From Winogradskyella algicola (GTDB lineage Bacteria > Bacteroidota > Bacteroidia > Flavobacteriales > Flavobacteriaceae), in NCBI RefSeq assembly GCF_005869935.1, contig NZ_SZQF01000006.1, positions 186,001-250,000 of the forward strand: 64,000 nt of DNA. Direction: 5' to 3'. The notes below the pieces were generated by a model. The model was given only the letters and a program-made list of their open reading frames with translations. It was not told the DNA's origin and did no database searches. This document shows, piece by piece, positions 16,007 to 25,967 of the stretch. Both the position numbers and the translations under genes were made by a program. Numbering within the stretch: position 1 is the stretch's first letter; each line of letters begins with the position of its first letter.

Positions 16007-18411
16007 GCAAACGTAGAATAAAGAAAATTGCCATCATTGGTTCTGGTATTATGGGAAGCGGTATTGCTTGTCACTTTGCCAATATTGGTGTAGATGTCTT
16101 ATTATTAGACATTGTTCCTAGGGAACTGAATGATAAAGAAAAAGCACAAGGACTTACTCTAGAAGATAAAGTTGTGCGCAATCGCCTTGTTAATGACGCA
16201 CTTACTGCATCAATTAAATCTAAGCCTGCGCCACTATACCACCCATCTTTTAAAGACCGCATTACAACAGGTAACTTAGAAGATGATATTGCGAAAGTGG
16301 CAAATGTAGATTGGATAATGGAAGTAGTTGTGGAGCGCTTAGATATTAAACAACAAGTTTTTGAAAAGCTTGAAAAACACCGAACACCTGGTACTTTGAT
16401 AACCTCAAACACCTCTGGTATTCCTATTAAATTTATGAGCGAAGGCCGAAGTGAAGATTTTCAAAAACACTTCTGTGGCACACACTTTTTTAATCCAGCG
16501 AGATATTTAAAGCTATTCGAAATTATTCCAGGACCAAAAACTGATGATTCGGTATTAGAGTTTTTAAATGGTTACGGAGAACAGTTCTTAGGAAAAACTT
16601 CGGTTGTTGCTAAAGACACTCCTGCTTTTATAGGTAACAGAATCGGTATATTCAGTATAATGAGTCTGTTTCACACAGTAAAAGATTTAGATCTAACTAT
16701 TGAAGAAGTAGACAAATTATCTGGTCCTGTAATTGGTCGTCCAAAATCTGCAACGTTTAGAACTGTAGACGTTGTTGGTTTAGACACTCTAGTACACGTG
16801 GCAAACGGTATTAGAGAAAACTGTCCAAATGACGAAAGACATGAGTTATTTCAACTACCAGATTTCATCAATACCATGATGGAAAACAAATGGTTAGGAA
16901 GCAAAACAGGTCAAGGATTCTATAAAAAAGTTGTCTCTAATGATGGTAAAAAAGAAATTTTATCGCTAGATCTTAATACCCTTGATTATAGAGAAAAACA
17001 ACGTGCAAAATTTGCAACATTAGAACTAACGAAAACGATTGATAAAGTTGTAGATCGTTTTAAAGTATTAGTAAAAGGAAAAGATAAAGCAGGTGAATTC
17101 TACAGAAAAAGTTTTGCTGCTCTATTCGCATATGTCTCTAATCGTATTCCAGAGATTACAGACGATTTATATAAAATTGATGACGCTATGAAAGCCGGTT
17201 TTGGTTGGGAACATGGTCCTTTCCAAATTTGGGATGCTATTGGTTTAGAAGCTGGTATTGAAATGATGAAAGCAGAAGGTCTAGAGCCAAATGCTTGGAT
17301 TAACGAAATGTTGGCATCTGGTAGCACGTCATTCTACAGTGTAAAAGACGGAGCTTCATACGCTTATGATATTCCATCAAAAACACAGCAAAAAATTCCT
17401 GGTCAGGATAGTTTTATCATCTTAGACAACATCAGAAAATCTAATGAAGTATTTAAAAACTCTGGTGTCGTTATAGAAGACCTTGGTGATGGTATCCTTA
17501 ATTGCGAATTCCAATCTAAAATGAATACCATTGGTGGAGACGTTTTAGCTGGACTAAACAAAGCTGTCGATTTAGCTGAAAAAGATTTCGAAGGTTTAGT
17601 TATTGGTAATCAAGGAGCTAATTTCTCTGTTGGTGCTAACATTGGAATGATTTTTATGATGGCTGTTGAGCAAGAGTATGACGAGCTTAATATGGCTATC
17701 AAGTATTTCCAAGACACAATGATGCGTATGCGTTATTCTTCAATACCAACAATTGCAGCACCTCATGGTATGACTCTTGGTGGTGGTTGTGAGTTATCAA
17801 TGCATGCAGACAAAGTTGTTGCTGCTGCAGAAACATATATCGGCTTAGTAGAGTTTGGTGTTGGTGTTATTCCTGGCGGTGGAGGCTCTAAGGAGATGGC
17901 ATTAAGAGCACAAGATGAATTCCATAAAGGTGATGTAGAGCTTAACGTATTACAAGAGTATTTCTTAACTATAGGTATGGCTAAAGTTGCAACGTCAGCT
18001 TACGAAGCTTTTGATTTAGGCGTACTTCAAAAAGGAAAAGATGTCGTGGTGGTTAACAAAGATCGTCAGATTGCAACCGCTAAAGCACATGCGAGACTAT
18101 TAGCAGATGCTGGTTATACGCAACCTGTAAAACGTAAAGATGTTAAGGTACTTGGTAAACAAGCTTTAGGTATGTTCTTAGTTGGAACAGATTCTATGGA
18201 AGCTAGTCACTACATCAGTGAGCACGACCAAAAGATTGCTAATAAACTGGCTTACGTTATGGCTGGTGGAGATTTATCAGAGCCGACTCTAGTTACAGAA
18301 CAATATTTACTTGACTTAGAGCGTGAGGCATTCCTTTCGCTTTGTACAGAGCGTAAAACGCTAGAGCGTATTCAGCACATGCTAAAAACAGGTAAACCTT
18401 TAAGAAATTAA
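16003..18411 (+). CDS. fadN: 3-hydroxyacyl-CoA dehydrogenase/enoyl-CoA hydratase fusion
   Basis: This bifunctional beta-oxidation enzyme (802 residues) performs hydration of enoyl-CoA and NAD+-dependent oxidation of 3-hydroxyacyl-CoA. The order is that of Bacillus FadN rather than E. coli FadB: the NAD-binding domain comes first (IGSGIMGSGIACHFANIG, about residues 10-27; GTHFFNPARYLKLFEII), then the dehydrogenase C-terminal domains, and the crotonase domain is near the C-terminus (GANFSVGANIG, GMTLGGGCELSMHADKVVAA). It overlaps marR by 4 bp and is 4 bp from the thiolase gene, so the operon is tightly coupled. Confidence 0.93.
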   Translation: MSKRRIKKIAIIGSGIMGSGIACHFANIGVDVLLLDIVPRELNDKEKAQGLTLEDKVVRNRLVNDALTASIKSKPAPLYHPSFKDRITTGNLEDDIAKVANVDWIMEVVVERLDIKQQVFEKLEKHRTPGTLITSNTSGIPIKFMSEGRSEDFQKHFCGTHFFNPARYLKLFEIIPGPKTDDSVLEFLNGYGEQFLGKTSVVAKDTPAFIGNRIGIFSIMSLFHTVKDLDLTIEEVDKLSGPVIGRPKSATFRTVDVVGLDTLVHVANGIRENCPNDERHELFQLPDFINTMMENKWLGSKTGQGFYKKVVSNDGKKEILSLDLNTLDYREKQRAKFATLELTKTIDKVVDRFKVLVKGKDKAGEFYRKSFAALFAYVSNRIPEITDDLYKIDDAMKAGFGWEHGPFQIWDAIGLEAGIEMMKAEGLEPNAWINEMLASGSTSFYSVKDGASYAYDIPSKTQQKIPGQDSFIILDNIRKSNEVFKNSGVVIEDLGDGILNCEFQSKMNTIGGDVLAGLNKAVDLAEKDFEGLVIGNQGANFSVGANIGMIFMMAVEQEYDELNMAIKYFQDTMMRMRYSSIPTIAAPHGMTLGGGCELSMHADKVVAAAETYIGLVEFGVGVIPGGGGSKEMALRAQDEFHKGDVELNVLQEYFLTIGMAKVATSAYEAFDLGVLQKGKDVVVVNKDRQIATAKAHARLLADAGYTQPVKRKDVKVLGKQALGMFLVGTDSMEASHYISEHDQKIANKLAYVMAGGDLSEPTLVTEQYLLDLEREAFLSLCTERKTLERIQHMLKTGKPLRN

Positions 18412-18415
18412 AAAA

Positions 18416-19606
18416 ATGAAACAAGTATATATAGTAAAAGGATATAGAACTGCTGTTGGTAAGTCAAAAAAAGGCGGTTTTAGGTTTAAAAGAGCCGATG
18501 AGCTCGCAGCTGAAACCATTCAGTACATGATGGGTAAATTACCCGATTTCGATGTTACTCGTATCGATGATGTTATTGTTGGTAATGCCATGCCAGAAGG
18601 ATCTCAAGGTCTTAACATGGCACGCATAATTTCGTTGATAGGATTAAACACTGTAGACGTACCTGGTGTAACGGTTAATAGATTCTGTTCTTCAGGATTG
18701 GAAACCATTGCTATGGCAGTTGCCAAAATTCAAGCTGGTATGGCAGAGTGTATTATTGCTGGTGGTGCTGAGAGTATGAGTTCTGTTCCTATGACAGGCT
18801 TTAAACCAGAATTAAACTACGATATCGTAAACGCTGGACATGAAGACTATTATTGGGGAATGGGTAATACTGCTGAAGCCGTAGCAAATAAATACAACGT
18901 GTCTCGAGAAGACCAAGATGAGTTTGCTTACCACTCACATATGAAAGCTTTAAAAGCTCTTGAAGAAAACAGATTTCAAGATCAAATAGTGCCTATTGAA
19001 GTAGAAGAAACTTACGTTGATGCTAATGGTAAAAAAGCAACACGTAAATATACCGTTTCAAAAGATGAAGGCCCAAGAAAAGGAACTAATAAAGAAGCAT
19101 TAGCAAAATTAAGACCTGTATTTGCTCAAGGTGGTTCTGTAACTGCCGGAAACTCTTCTCAAACCAGTGATGGCGCTGCATTTGTATTAGTGATGAGTGA
19201 AGACATGGTTAAAGAATTAAACTTAGAGCCAGTTGCACGTTTAGTTAGTTATGCTGCTGCAGGAGTACCACCAAGAATTATGGGTATTGGTCCTGTAGCG
19301 GCTATTCCAAAAGCGTTGAAGCAGGCAGGCTTATCTCTGAAAGATATTGAGCTAATTGAACTTAATGAGGCTTTTGCATCACAATCTTTAGCAGTTATGC
19401 GAGAGCTAGACCTTAACCAAGATATTGTTAATGTTAATGGAGGTGCAATTGCACTAGGACACCCACTTGGTTGTACAGGAGCAAAACTTTCAGTTCAACT
19501 GTTTGATGAAATGCGTAAGCGTGACATGAAAAACAAATATGGTATGGTTACAATGTGTGTTGGAACTGGTCAAGGTGCAGCTGGAATATTTGAATTTTTA
19601 AATTAA
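18416..19606 (+). CDS. fadA: Acetyl-CoA acyltransferase (3-ketoacyl-CoA thiolase)
   Basis: This enzyme carries out thiolytic cleavage of 3-ketoacyl-CoA in the last step of beta-oxidation. The 396-residue protein has the acyl-accepting cysteine in NRFCSSGLETIA (C91), the NEAFASQSL motif, the catalytic histidine in GGAIALGHPLGCTGAK, and the second cysteine in TMCVGTGQGAAGIFEF. It lies 4 bp after the dehydrogenase/hydratase gene and 25 bp before the acyl-CoA dehydrogenase gene, matching the Bacillus fadN-fadA-fadE order. Confidence 0.95.
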   Translation: MKQVYIVKGYRTAVGKSKKGGFRFKRADELAAETIQYMMGKLPDFDVTRIDDVIVGNAMPEGSQGLNMARIISLIGLNTVDVPGVTVNRFCSSGLETIAMAVAKIQAGMAECIIAGGAESMSSVPMTGFKPELNYDIVNAGHEDYYWGMGNTAEAVANKYNVSREDQDEFAYHSHMKALKALEENRFQDQIVPIEVEETYVDANGKKATRKYTVSKDEGPRKGTNKEALAKLRPVFAQGGSVTAGNSSQTSDGAAFVLVMSEDMVKELNLEPVARLVSYAAAGVPPRIMGIGPVAAIPKALKQAGLSLKDIELIELNEAFASQSLAVMRELDLNQDIVNVNGGAIALGHPLGCTGAKLSVQLFDEMRKRDMKNKYGMVTMCVGTGQGAAGIFEFLN

Positions 19607-19631
19607 GAAGAAACTTATAACGTATAAAAAA

Positions 19632-21440
19632 ATGGAGACTGTAGAAAAAGACATTTTAAGAGGAGGACAATTCCTTGTTAAAGAAACAAATTGTGAAGAT
19701 GTTTTCACACCTGAAGATTTTTCAGAAGAACAACAAATGATGAAAGAAGCGGTTATGGAGTTTAATGACCGTGAAATTATTGCTCACAAAGCAAGATTTG
19801 AAGCTAAAGACTATGCACTAACAGAAGAAGTAATGCGCAAAGCTGGTGAACTTGGTTTCTTAGGTGTTGCTGTACCTGAAGCTTATGGTGGATTAGGAAT
19901 GGGATTTGTTTCTACATGTCTTACTTGTGATTACATTTCATCAGGAACAGGATCTTTCAGTACTGCTTTTGGTGCTCATACCGGTATTGGCACCATGCCA
20001 ATTACGCTTTATGGAACTGAAGAACAAAAACAAAAATATGTTCCTAAACTAGCCACAGGGGAATGGTTTGGGGCTTACTGTTTAACAGAGCCAGGTGCAG
20101 GATCTGATGCTAACTCTGGTAAAACTACTGCAGAGCTATCTGCCGATGGTAAGTCTTACAAAATTAATGGCCAAAAAATGTGGATCTCTAACGCTGGCTT
20201 TTGTAGCTTAATGATTGTTTTTGCTCGTATTGAAGACGATAAAAATATTACTGGATTTATTGTAGAATACGACCCAGAAAACCCTAACGGAGTTACTCTA
20301 GGTGAAGAAGAGCACAAACTTGGTATTAGAGCGAGTTCTACACGTCAGGTTTTCTTTAACGATACTGTTGTTCCTGTTGAAAATATGCTTGCTGGTCGTG
20401 GTGAAGGTTTTAAAATCGCCATGAATGCACTAAATGTTGGACGTATTAAATTAGCTGCTGCTTGCTTAGATTCTCAAAGAAGAATTTTAACCACAGCTGT
20501 TAACTATGCTAACGAGCGCAAACAGTTTAAAACTCCTATAGCAGATTTTGGTGCTATAAAAATGAAATTAGCAAAAATGGCTACAGATGCCTATGCTGGT
20601 GAATCCGCTACCTATAGAGCTGCGAAAAATATTGAAGATCGCATAGCTATTAGAGAAGCTGCTGGAAACTCTCACCAAGAAGCTGAGCTAAAAGGTGTAG
20701 AAGAATACGCTATTGAGTGCTCTATTCTTAAAGTAGCTGTATCAGAAGATGTACAAAACTGTGCAGACGAAGGCATACAGATTTTTGGTGGTATGGGATT
20801 CTCTGAAGAAACGCCAATGGAAGCTGCTTGGAGAGATGCTCGTATTGCTCGTATCTACGAAGGAACTAACGAAATCAACAGAATGCTTTCTGTTGGCATG
20901 TTAGTTAAAAAAGCTATGAAAGGTCATGTAGATTTATTAGGTCCTGCAATGAAAGTGCAAGAAGAGCTAATGGGTATTCCTTCTTTTGACACACCAGACT
21001 ACTCAGAGCTTTTCTCAGAAGAAAAAGAAATGATTGCAAAGCTTAAAAAGGTATTCTTAATGGTATCTGGTGCAGCTGTTCAAAAGTTTGGTCCAGATAT
21101 GGAAAAACATCAACAACTACTGATTGCTGCTGCAGATATATTAATAGAAATATATATGGCAGAATCTACAATTTTAAGAACTGAAAAAAATGCAAAACGT
21201 TTTGGCAAAGAGGCTCAATCTGTACAAATTGCTATGTCTAAATTATATTTATTTAATGCGGTAAATATTATAGAAGATAAAGGTAAAGAAAGTATAATTT
21301 CCTTTGCTGAAGGAGATGAGCAACGTATGATGCTTATGGGCTTAAAACGTTTTACAAAATATCAAAATTATCCGGATATCGTTGATTTAAGAAACGAAAT
21401 TGCCGAAAAAGTAAAAGCAGAAAATAAATACTGCTTTTAG
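19632..21440 (+). CDS. Acyl-CoA dehydrogenase
   Basis: The enzyme introduces the first double bond in beta-oxidation and passes electrons to ETF. The 602-residue protein has the N-terminal helical domain, the FAD-binding signature YCLTEPGAGSDANSG and KMWISNAGFCSLMIVFARI, and the YEGTNEINRMLSVGMLVKKA region (about residues 409-428) near the catalytic glutamate of this family. The extra C-terminal domain of about 170 residues makes it longer than the 380-residue short class and like Bacillus FadE. It is the last gene of the operon, followed by a clear terminator. Confidence 0.93.
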   Translation: METVEKDILRGGQFLVKETNCEDVFTPEDFSEEQQMMKEAVMEFNDREIIAHKARFEAKDYALTEEVMRKAGELGFLGVAVPEAYGGLGMGFVSTCLTCDYISSGTGSFSTAFGAHTGIGTMPITLYGTEEQKQKYVPKLATGEWFGAYCLTEPGAGSDANSGKTTAELSADGKSYKINGQKMWISNAGFCSLMIVFARIEDDKNITGFIVEYDPENPNGVTLGEEEHKLGIRASSTRQVFFNDTVVPVENMLAGRGEGFKIAMNALNVGRIKLAAACLDSQRRILTTAVNYANERKQFKTPIADFGAIKMKLAKMATDAYAGESATYRAAKNIEDRIAIREAAGNSHQEAELKGVEEYAIECSILKVAVSEDVQNCADEGIQIFGGMGFSEETPMEAAWRDARIARIYEGTNEINRMLSVGMLVKKAMKGHVDLLGPAMKVQEELMGIPSFDTPDYSELFSEEKEMIAKLKKVFLMVSGAAVQKFGPDMEKHQQLLIAAADILIEIYMAESTILRTEKNAKRFGKEAQSVQIAMSKLYLFNAVNIIEDKGKESIISFAEGDEQRMMLMGLKRFTKYQNYPDIVDLRNEIAEKVKAENKYCF

Positions 21441-21463
21441 GTTTAAGTTTAAGTTAGAAATGG

Positions 21464-21494
21464 AAAAAGCCAATTCTATTGAATTGGCTTTTTT
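21464..21494. terminator. Bidirectional terminator after the fad operon
   Basis: AAAAAGCCAATTC-tatt-GAATTGGCTTTTT is a perfect stem with an A-run before and a T-run after. It serves the fad operon and the convergent secreted-protein gene, which ends at 21515. Confidence 0.85.
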
Positions 21495-21514
21495 ATTTCA
21501 TCGTATTAGTTTGA

Positions 21515-22354
21515 CTAGTTAACAATAATCTTCTTTGTAATGACTTTATAATCATTTGTATTAATCCTAACTATATAAGTACCAGAAGTTAAATTATCTA
21601 TCCTATACTCCGAATGAGTATTATCTATTACATCTTTAATATTATAAACTAATTGACCTGAAATATTATAAACTTCAATATTTGTTAAAATTGAGTTTGT
21701 AGGGTTAAGAACTACTAACTTATCACTATTCGTTTCATAATAAAACTCTAATTGATTTTCTTCATTATCATCAATACTCAAACCACTAGGATTTTGAAAA
21801 CCAATTACAAAACGGTCTTCATAAATACCAGCCGATAATGTAGCTTCATAGTTAGCATTTTTTAAATCATAATAAGTGTCTAATTCAGTATCATGAAGGA
21901 TAATATCTATATCGTTAGGAAAGTTTTCTAAAGCTTGGATTGCGATAACTACATCGCCAACATCACTTTTTTGAATGCTAAGTGGTAAAGATGTTTCTTC
22001 TGTATCTATATCACCTATTCCTTGTATTACAAACAACTCGTCATCAATTAACCAAGACATATCATCTACTTGTACATCGTTTAAATGACCGTCGAATCCC
22101 CAATCATAACCATCTGTACATCTATCATCAATGGTTAGGAGAATTTCTCTATTAATTATTCCTACAGATGTAAATCTTAATCGTATTTTCGGCCTAGGAT
22201 CAGTAGAATTCTCAGTGGATATATTTAATTCACCAGTTGATGATGTAGTGTTTTCTTCGTCTATACTAGAAGTATTTTGTGCTAAAATAGCCTGAAAGAA
22301 AAATAGACAAGTTAAAAAGCCTATGGTTTTGATGGATGGTATTGTGGAATTCAT
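21515..22354 (-). CDS. Type IX secretion C-terminal sorting domain protein
   Basis: The 279-residue protein has a signal peptide (about residues 1-25, ending ILAQ) and a C-terminal sorting domain of the T9SS type A kind: IEVYNISGQLVYNIKD...YRIDNLTSGTYIVRINTNDYKVITKKIIVN. The central part is beta-rich with no enzyme motif that I recognise. It should be exported by Sec, then released or anchored at the surface by the type IX system. It is transcribed alone. Confidence 0.82.
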   Translation of the reverse strand: MNSTIPSIKTIGFLTCLFFFQAILAQNTSSIDEENTTSSTGELNISTENSTDPRPKIRLRFTSVGIINREILLTIDDRCTDGYDWGFDGHLNDVQVDDMSWLIDDELFVIQGIGDIDTEETSLPLSIQKSDVGDVVIAIQALENFPNDIDIILHDTELDTYYDLKNANYEATLSAGIYEDRFVIGFQNPSGLSIDDNEENQLEFYYETNSDKLVVLNPTNSILTNIEVYNISGQLVYNIKDVIDNTHSEYRIDNLTSGTYIVRINTNDYKVITKKIIVN

Positions 22355-22571
22355 AACTTTAGAGGGATTAAGTTACTCAAGGGACTAATGTTTTTTGGTT
22401 TGGTATATCTAATATTTAAAAAATATCATGTATTGTTGGTGTATTGCATTTTAACAGCCCATTAATTCGCTAAAATGAACTCAAATGCAAATTTCATCGA
22501 CGAATTGTAATCTCTACAAGAAATAAGAAACTAGATAATCCTTATATTTAAAGAATCAATCTTGCTATCTT

Positions 22572-24170
22572 ATGAAATATTATTTTTTAATCCTATTTCC
22601 CTTTTTTTCAATCCTCTCATTTTCACAAACTAACACAGAAATATTTTTATTTGATTTAGTACAAAGCAATTCTAAAATCGACATCTCTAATGGGATCAAT
22701 ATATCTAACAACCAAGGCTATGATAATCAGCCTTCATTTTTTGGCGATGACAACGTACTATATGCTTCAACACGAAGTGGACAAACCGATATTGCTCAAT
22801 ATCACATCGATTATAAATCAAAAACATTTATAAATTATACCAAAGGTGGTGAGTATACTCCATTAAAAATTCCAAGTAAAAATGCTGTTTCTGCTGTTAG
22901 ATTAGATATTGATGGTAAACAACGTTTATATAGTTATAACCTCAGCAATGGTGAATCTACAGAACTTATTAAGGACCTGGTCGTTGCTTACTACACATGG
23001 TACAATGAGCACTCAATAGTTTCTGCTGTAATTGAAAACGAGCAACTAAATTTATATTTCACAAATATTACAGATGGTATTAGTAGAAAATACGCTACAA
23101 ATGTTGGGCGTTCGTTTCATAAAATCCCAAATTCTAATCTGGTAAGTTTTATTTACAAAGAAGCTAACAAACCTTGGCAAATAAGATCTTTAAATCCTAA
23201 AAACGGTGTTACAAGACTAATCGCAAATACTATGGAAGGTGTTGAAGATATTTGCTGGTTAGATGGTAAAACACTTTTATCGGGTAAAAATGGTGTCTTA
23301 TATAAACTAACCTTAAAACAAGATAATAACTGGAAAAAAGTAGCCGATCTTTCCTCTTACGGCGTTGCTGATATTACGCGATTAGCCATAAACGACAACG
23401 GTACAAAATTATTGATTGCTGCAGATTTACAATCAAATGAGCAAGATATAGATGCTAAAAATAACCCAACAAAACTTACTGTTACTGACCCAATTCTATC
23501 AGAAACTGAAGCTGCTGCAGTTGTTCAAAAACATATAGATCCTTTTAACAATAGGCAACTCAATGACTTTGCAAATGCTTTTGATGCTAATGTGGTAGTT
23601 AATAAATTTCCAAAAGATTATATGTACTCTGGTAGAAATGCTCTTAAAGAAAATTACAGGCAATTCTTTAAAAATAACAAAAAGTCTAACGTAAAAGTAT
23701 TAAACCGCATGGTGCATAATAATTATGTTATTGATGAAGAACTGGTTACACTAAATAACCTAACAATCAGACAAGCTACAATCTACAACGTAGATAAAGA
23801 TGGCATAAAATCTATGACGTTTATTAGAAATAGAAACACAACCTCCAATCCTGAGACCATTGTTAATGATCAGCTTGAAGCTTATAACAAACGTGATATT
23901 GATGAATTCAGTGAAACTTACGCTAAAGACGTTAAACTTTATGAGTTTCCAGATAACATAACTTCAAATGGAATTGAAGAATTAGAAAAAAGATATCAAG
24001 TTATCTTTCAAAAAGTCCCAGATCTAAATGCAGAAATTATAAACCGAATTGTTCTGGGTAACAAGGTTATTGATAAAGAAAAAGCAACTATAAATGGAAA
24101 AACCTATTATGCCATAGCTATTTATGAAGTAGATGACGGCTTAATTTCAAAAGTTACATTTATCCAATAA
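22572..24170 (+). CDS. Secreted TolB-like propeller protein with two SnoaL/NTF2-like domains
   Basis: A signal peptide (residues 1-19, ending SFSQ) is followed by a beta-propeller region to about residue 300, with repeats such as DNQPSFFGDDNVLYASTRSGQTDIAQYHID, typical of TolB/WD40-like PD40 modules. Two related domains of about 110 residues follow (about 315-420 and 430-532). Each starts with a phrase like VQKHIDPFNNRQLNDFANAFDANVVVNKFP or VNDQLEAYNKRDIDEFSETYAKDVKLYEFP, the SnoaL-like fold of the NTF2 superfamily. No substrate can be named. It lies 47 bp before an M28 peptidase gene, so co-transcription is possible. Confidence 0.7.
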   Translation: MKYYFLILFPFFSILSFSQTNTEIFLFDLVQSNSKIDISNGINISNNQGYDNQPSFFGDDNVLYASTRSGQTDIAQYHIDYKSKTFINYTKGGEYTPLKIPSKNAVSAVRLDIDGKQRLYSYNLSNGESTELIKDLVVAYYTWYNEHSIVSAVIENEQLNLYFTNITDGISRKYATNVGRSFHKIPNSNLVSFIYKEANKPWQIRSLNPKNGVTRLIANTMEGVEDICWLDGKTLLSGKNGVLYKLTLKQDNNWKKVADLSSYGVADITRLAINDNGTKLLIAADLQSNEQDIDAKNNPTKLTVTDPILSETEAAAVVQKHIDPFNNRQLNDFANAFDANVVVNKFPKDYMYSGRNALKENYRQFFKNNKKSNVKVLNRMVHNNYVIDEELVTLNNLTIRQATIYNVDKDGIKSMTFIRNRNTTSNPETIVNDQLEAYNKRDIDEFSETYAKDVKLYEFPDNITSNGIEELEKRYQVIFQKVPDLNAEIINRIVLGNKVIDKEKATINGKTYYAIAIYEVDDGLISKVTFIQ

Positions 24171-24217
24171 ACCAACTTAATGATATCTTAAAAACTATAA
24201 ATCTGTAATTTATTAAC

Positions 24218-25570
24218 ATGAAATCTCTACTTATACCTTTATTTATAATTTTCACCCTAGTACAAACAGTACAAAGCCAAACAGACCCTAAAATTTATGA
24301 CATCATCGATGCTGTTTCGGAGGAAAGACTAAAACAAGATGTAAAAATCTTAGCCGATTTTGGCACACGTCACACACTCAGCGACACCATTTCCAATACT
24401 CGTGGTATAGGCGCAGCAAGACGATGGATAAAATCGCAATTCGATAAAATCTCAAAAGATTGTAATGATTGTTTAGAGGTTTTTTATCAGAGTAATTTGG
24501 TAAAAGAAGGAACCAACCAACGTATTGTAAAGGATGTTAACGTGGTAAACGTGGTTGCAATTCAACGTGGTACTAAATATCCAAACCGATATATCATTAT
24601 GAGTGGTGATATAGACTCTAGAGTTTCAGACCCTAATGATTTCACCTCTGATGCACCAGGCGCAAACGATAATGCAACAGGTATGGCTGGTGCTATGGAA
24701 GCAGCCAGAGTATTGTCTAAATATAAATTTGAAAGTAGTATTGTCTATTTAGGACTTTCTGGTGAAGAACAGGGGCTTTTTGGCGGACAAGGTTTTGCCA
24801 AGTACGCAAAGGACAATAATTGGCAGATTATTGGTGTGCTAAATAACGACATGATCGGAAACATTAAAGGTGTTGATGGAGTTATAGACAATCGCACTTT
24901 CCGAATCTTTTCTGAACCGATTACTACAGACGAAACCGATGCTGAAAAATTAGCTAGACAAGCTAGAGCAAGACGTTTTTATGGTGGTGAAATTGATGGA
25001 ATTTCCCGTCAGTTGGCAAGATACGTGTACAAAACAACTAAAACCTACATGCCAGAAATGAACCCGATGATGGTCTATCGTCTCGATCGTTTTGGTCGTG
25101 GTGGTCATCACAGACCTTTTAATGATTTAGGTTTTGCAGGTATCCGCATCATGGAGGCGCATGAAAATTACACACAGCAACATCAAGATATTAGAACAGA
25201 AAATGGTATCAATTATGGAGATACCTTTGAGCATGTTAACTTTCCGTATTGTAAAAAACTAACCGCTGTAAACGCCATAACTATGGCGAGCCTTGCTTCT
25301 GCTCCACCTTCACCAGAAGAAGTTAGTATTGGTGGTATTGTTGAGCCTTCAGCAAAATTGCAATGGTCTAAGGTTGATGGAGCTAGAGGCTATAAAATCT
25401 ATTGGAGAGATACGACTTCACCGACATGGGACAATAGTAGATATGTCGGCGACGTTAATGAGTTTACATTGACAGGAATCGTTTTAGATAATTCACTATT
25501 TGGAGTGGCTTCTGTTAATGAAGATGGTCACGAAAGTGTGGTGGTCTTTCCAAATAAAATAATGAGATAG
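24218..25570 (+). CDS. Secreted M28 family metallopeptidase with a fibronectin III-like tail
   Basis: The 450-residue protein has a signal peptide (1-20, ending VQSQ) and an M28 zinc peptidase domain: the bridging Asp in APGANDNATG (D151), the catalytic pair in SGEEQGLFG, NNDMIGN, and the late histidine in IRIMEAHENYTQQHQ. The first zinc motif reads SGDIDSR (residues 129-135), where most M28 enzymes have a His instead of D131. A C-terminal FN3-like segment (VEPSAKLQWSKVDGARGYKIYWRD) follows. It is probably an aminopeptidase acting on peptides in the periplasm or outside the cell. Confidence 0.82.
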   Translation: MKSLLIPLFIIFTLVQTVQSQTDPKIYDIIDAVSEERLKQDVKILADFGTRHTLSDTISNTRGIGAARRWIKSQFDKISKDCNDCLEVFYQSNLVKEGTNQRIVKDVNVVNVVAIQRGTKYPNRYIIMSGDIDSRVSDPNDFTSDAPGANDNATGMAGAMEAARVLSKYKFESSIVYLGLSGEEQGLFGGQGFAKYAKDNNWQIIGVLNNDMIGNIKGVDGVIDNRTFRIFSEPITTDETDAEKLARQARARRFYGGEIDGISRQLARYVYKTTKTYMPEMNPMMVYRLDRFGRGGHHRPFNDLGFAGIRIMEAHENYTQQHQDIRTENGINYGDTFEHVNFPYCKKLTAVNAITMASLASAPPSPEEVSIGGIVEPSAKLQWSKVDGARGYKIYWRDTTSPTWDNSRYVGDVNEFTLTGIVLDNSLFGVASVNEDGHESVVVFPNKIMR

Positions 25571-25617
25571 TGTTTACAATTTCTACAGAAATAAAATCTA
25601 AATAAAATTTAGAATAT

Positions 25618-25965
25618 ATGCTTAAAAAAATAAAACCTCATATTTCAGAATTATTTTTAATTGCTTCTGTCATTTATTATTGGGTTTTAACCGCAAATCT
25701 TCTCAATCCATTTGCTATTGGCTTATTAGCTGTTCTTGCCTATCAAATAGTGAATAAAAAAGCAACTTTAGGTTTAATCATTTCTATTACTGTTATAGCG
25801 CTCACTTTATTTTTAGTTTTGGCACTGTTTTCTGAATTATCAGAATTCGAAGTTGCTAACCAAAACTACACGAACCTTTTAATTTTTGGAATCTTATACT
25901 TAGGAACAAATTTGGTTTTAGGTGGAACAATGCTTGTTAAATATTTAAAACAAAAAATGATTTAA
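25618..25965 (+). CDS. Small four-helix membrane protein, unknown function
   Basis: The 115-residue protein has about four hydrophobic helices and short charged loops, and no recognisable motif. It lies 47 bp after the M28 peptidase gene and 2 bp before the M1 peptidase gene, so it is probably co-transcribed and translationally coupled with the latter. Its role is unknown. Confidence 0.6.
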   Translation: MLKKIKPHISELFLIASVIYYWVLTANLLNPFAIGLLAVLAYQIVNKKATLGLIISITVIALTLFLVLALFSELSEFEVANQNYTNLLIFGILYLGTNLVLGGTMLVKYLKQKMI

Positions 25966-25967
25966 TA

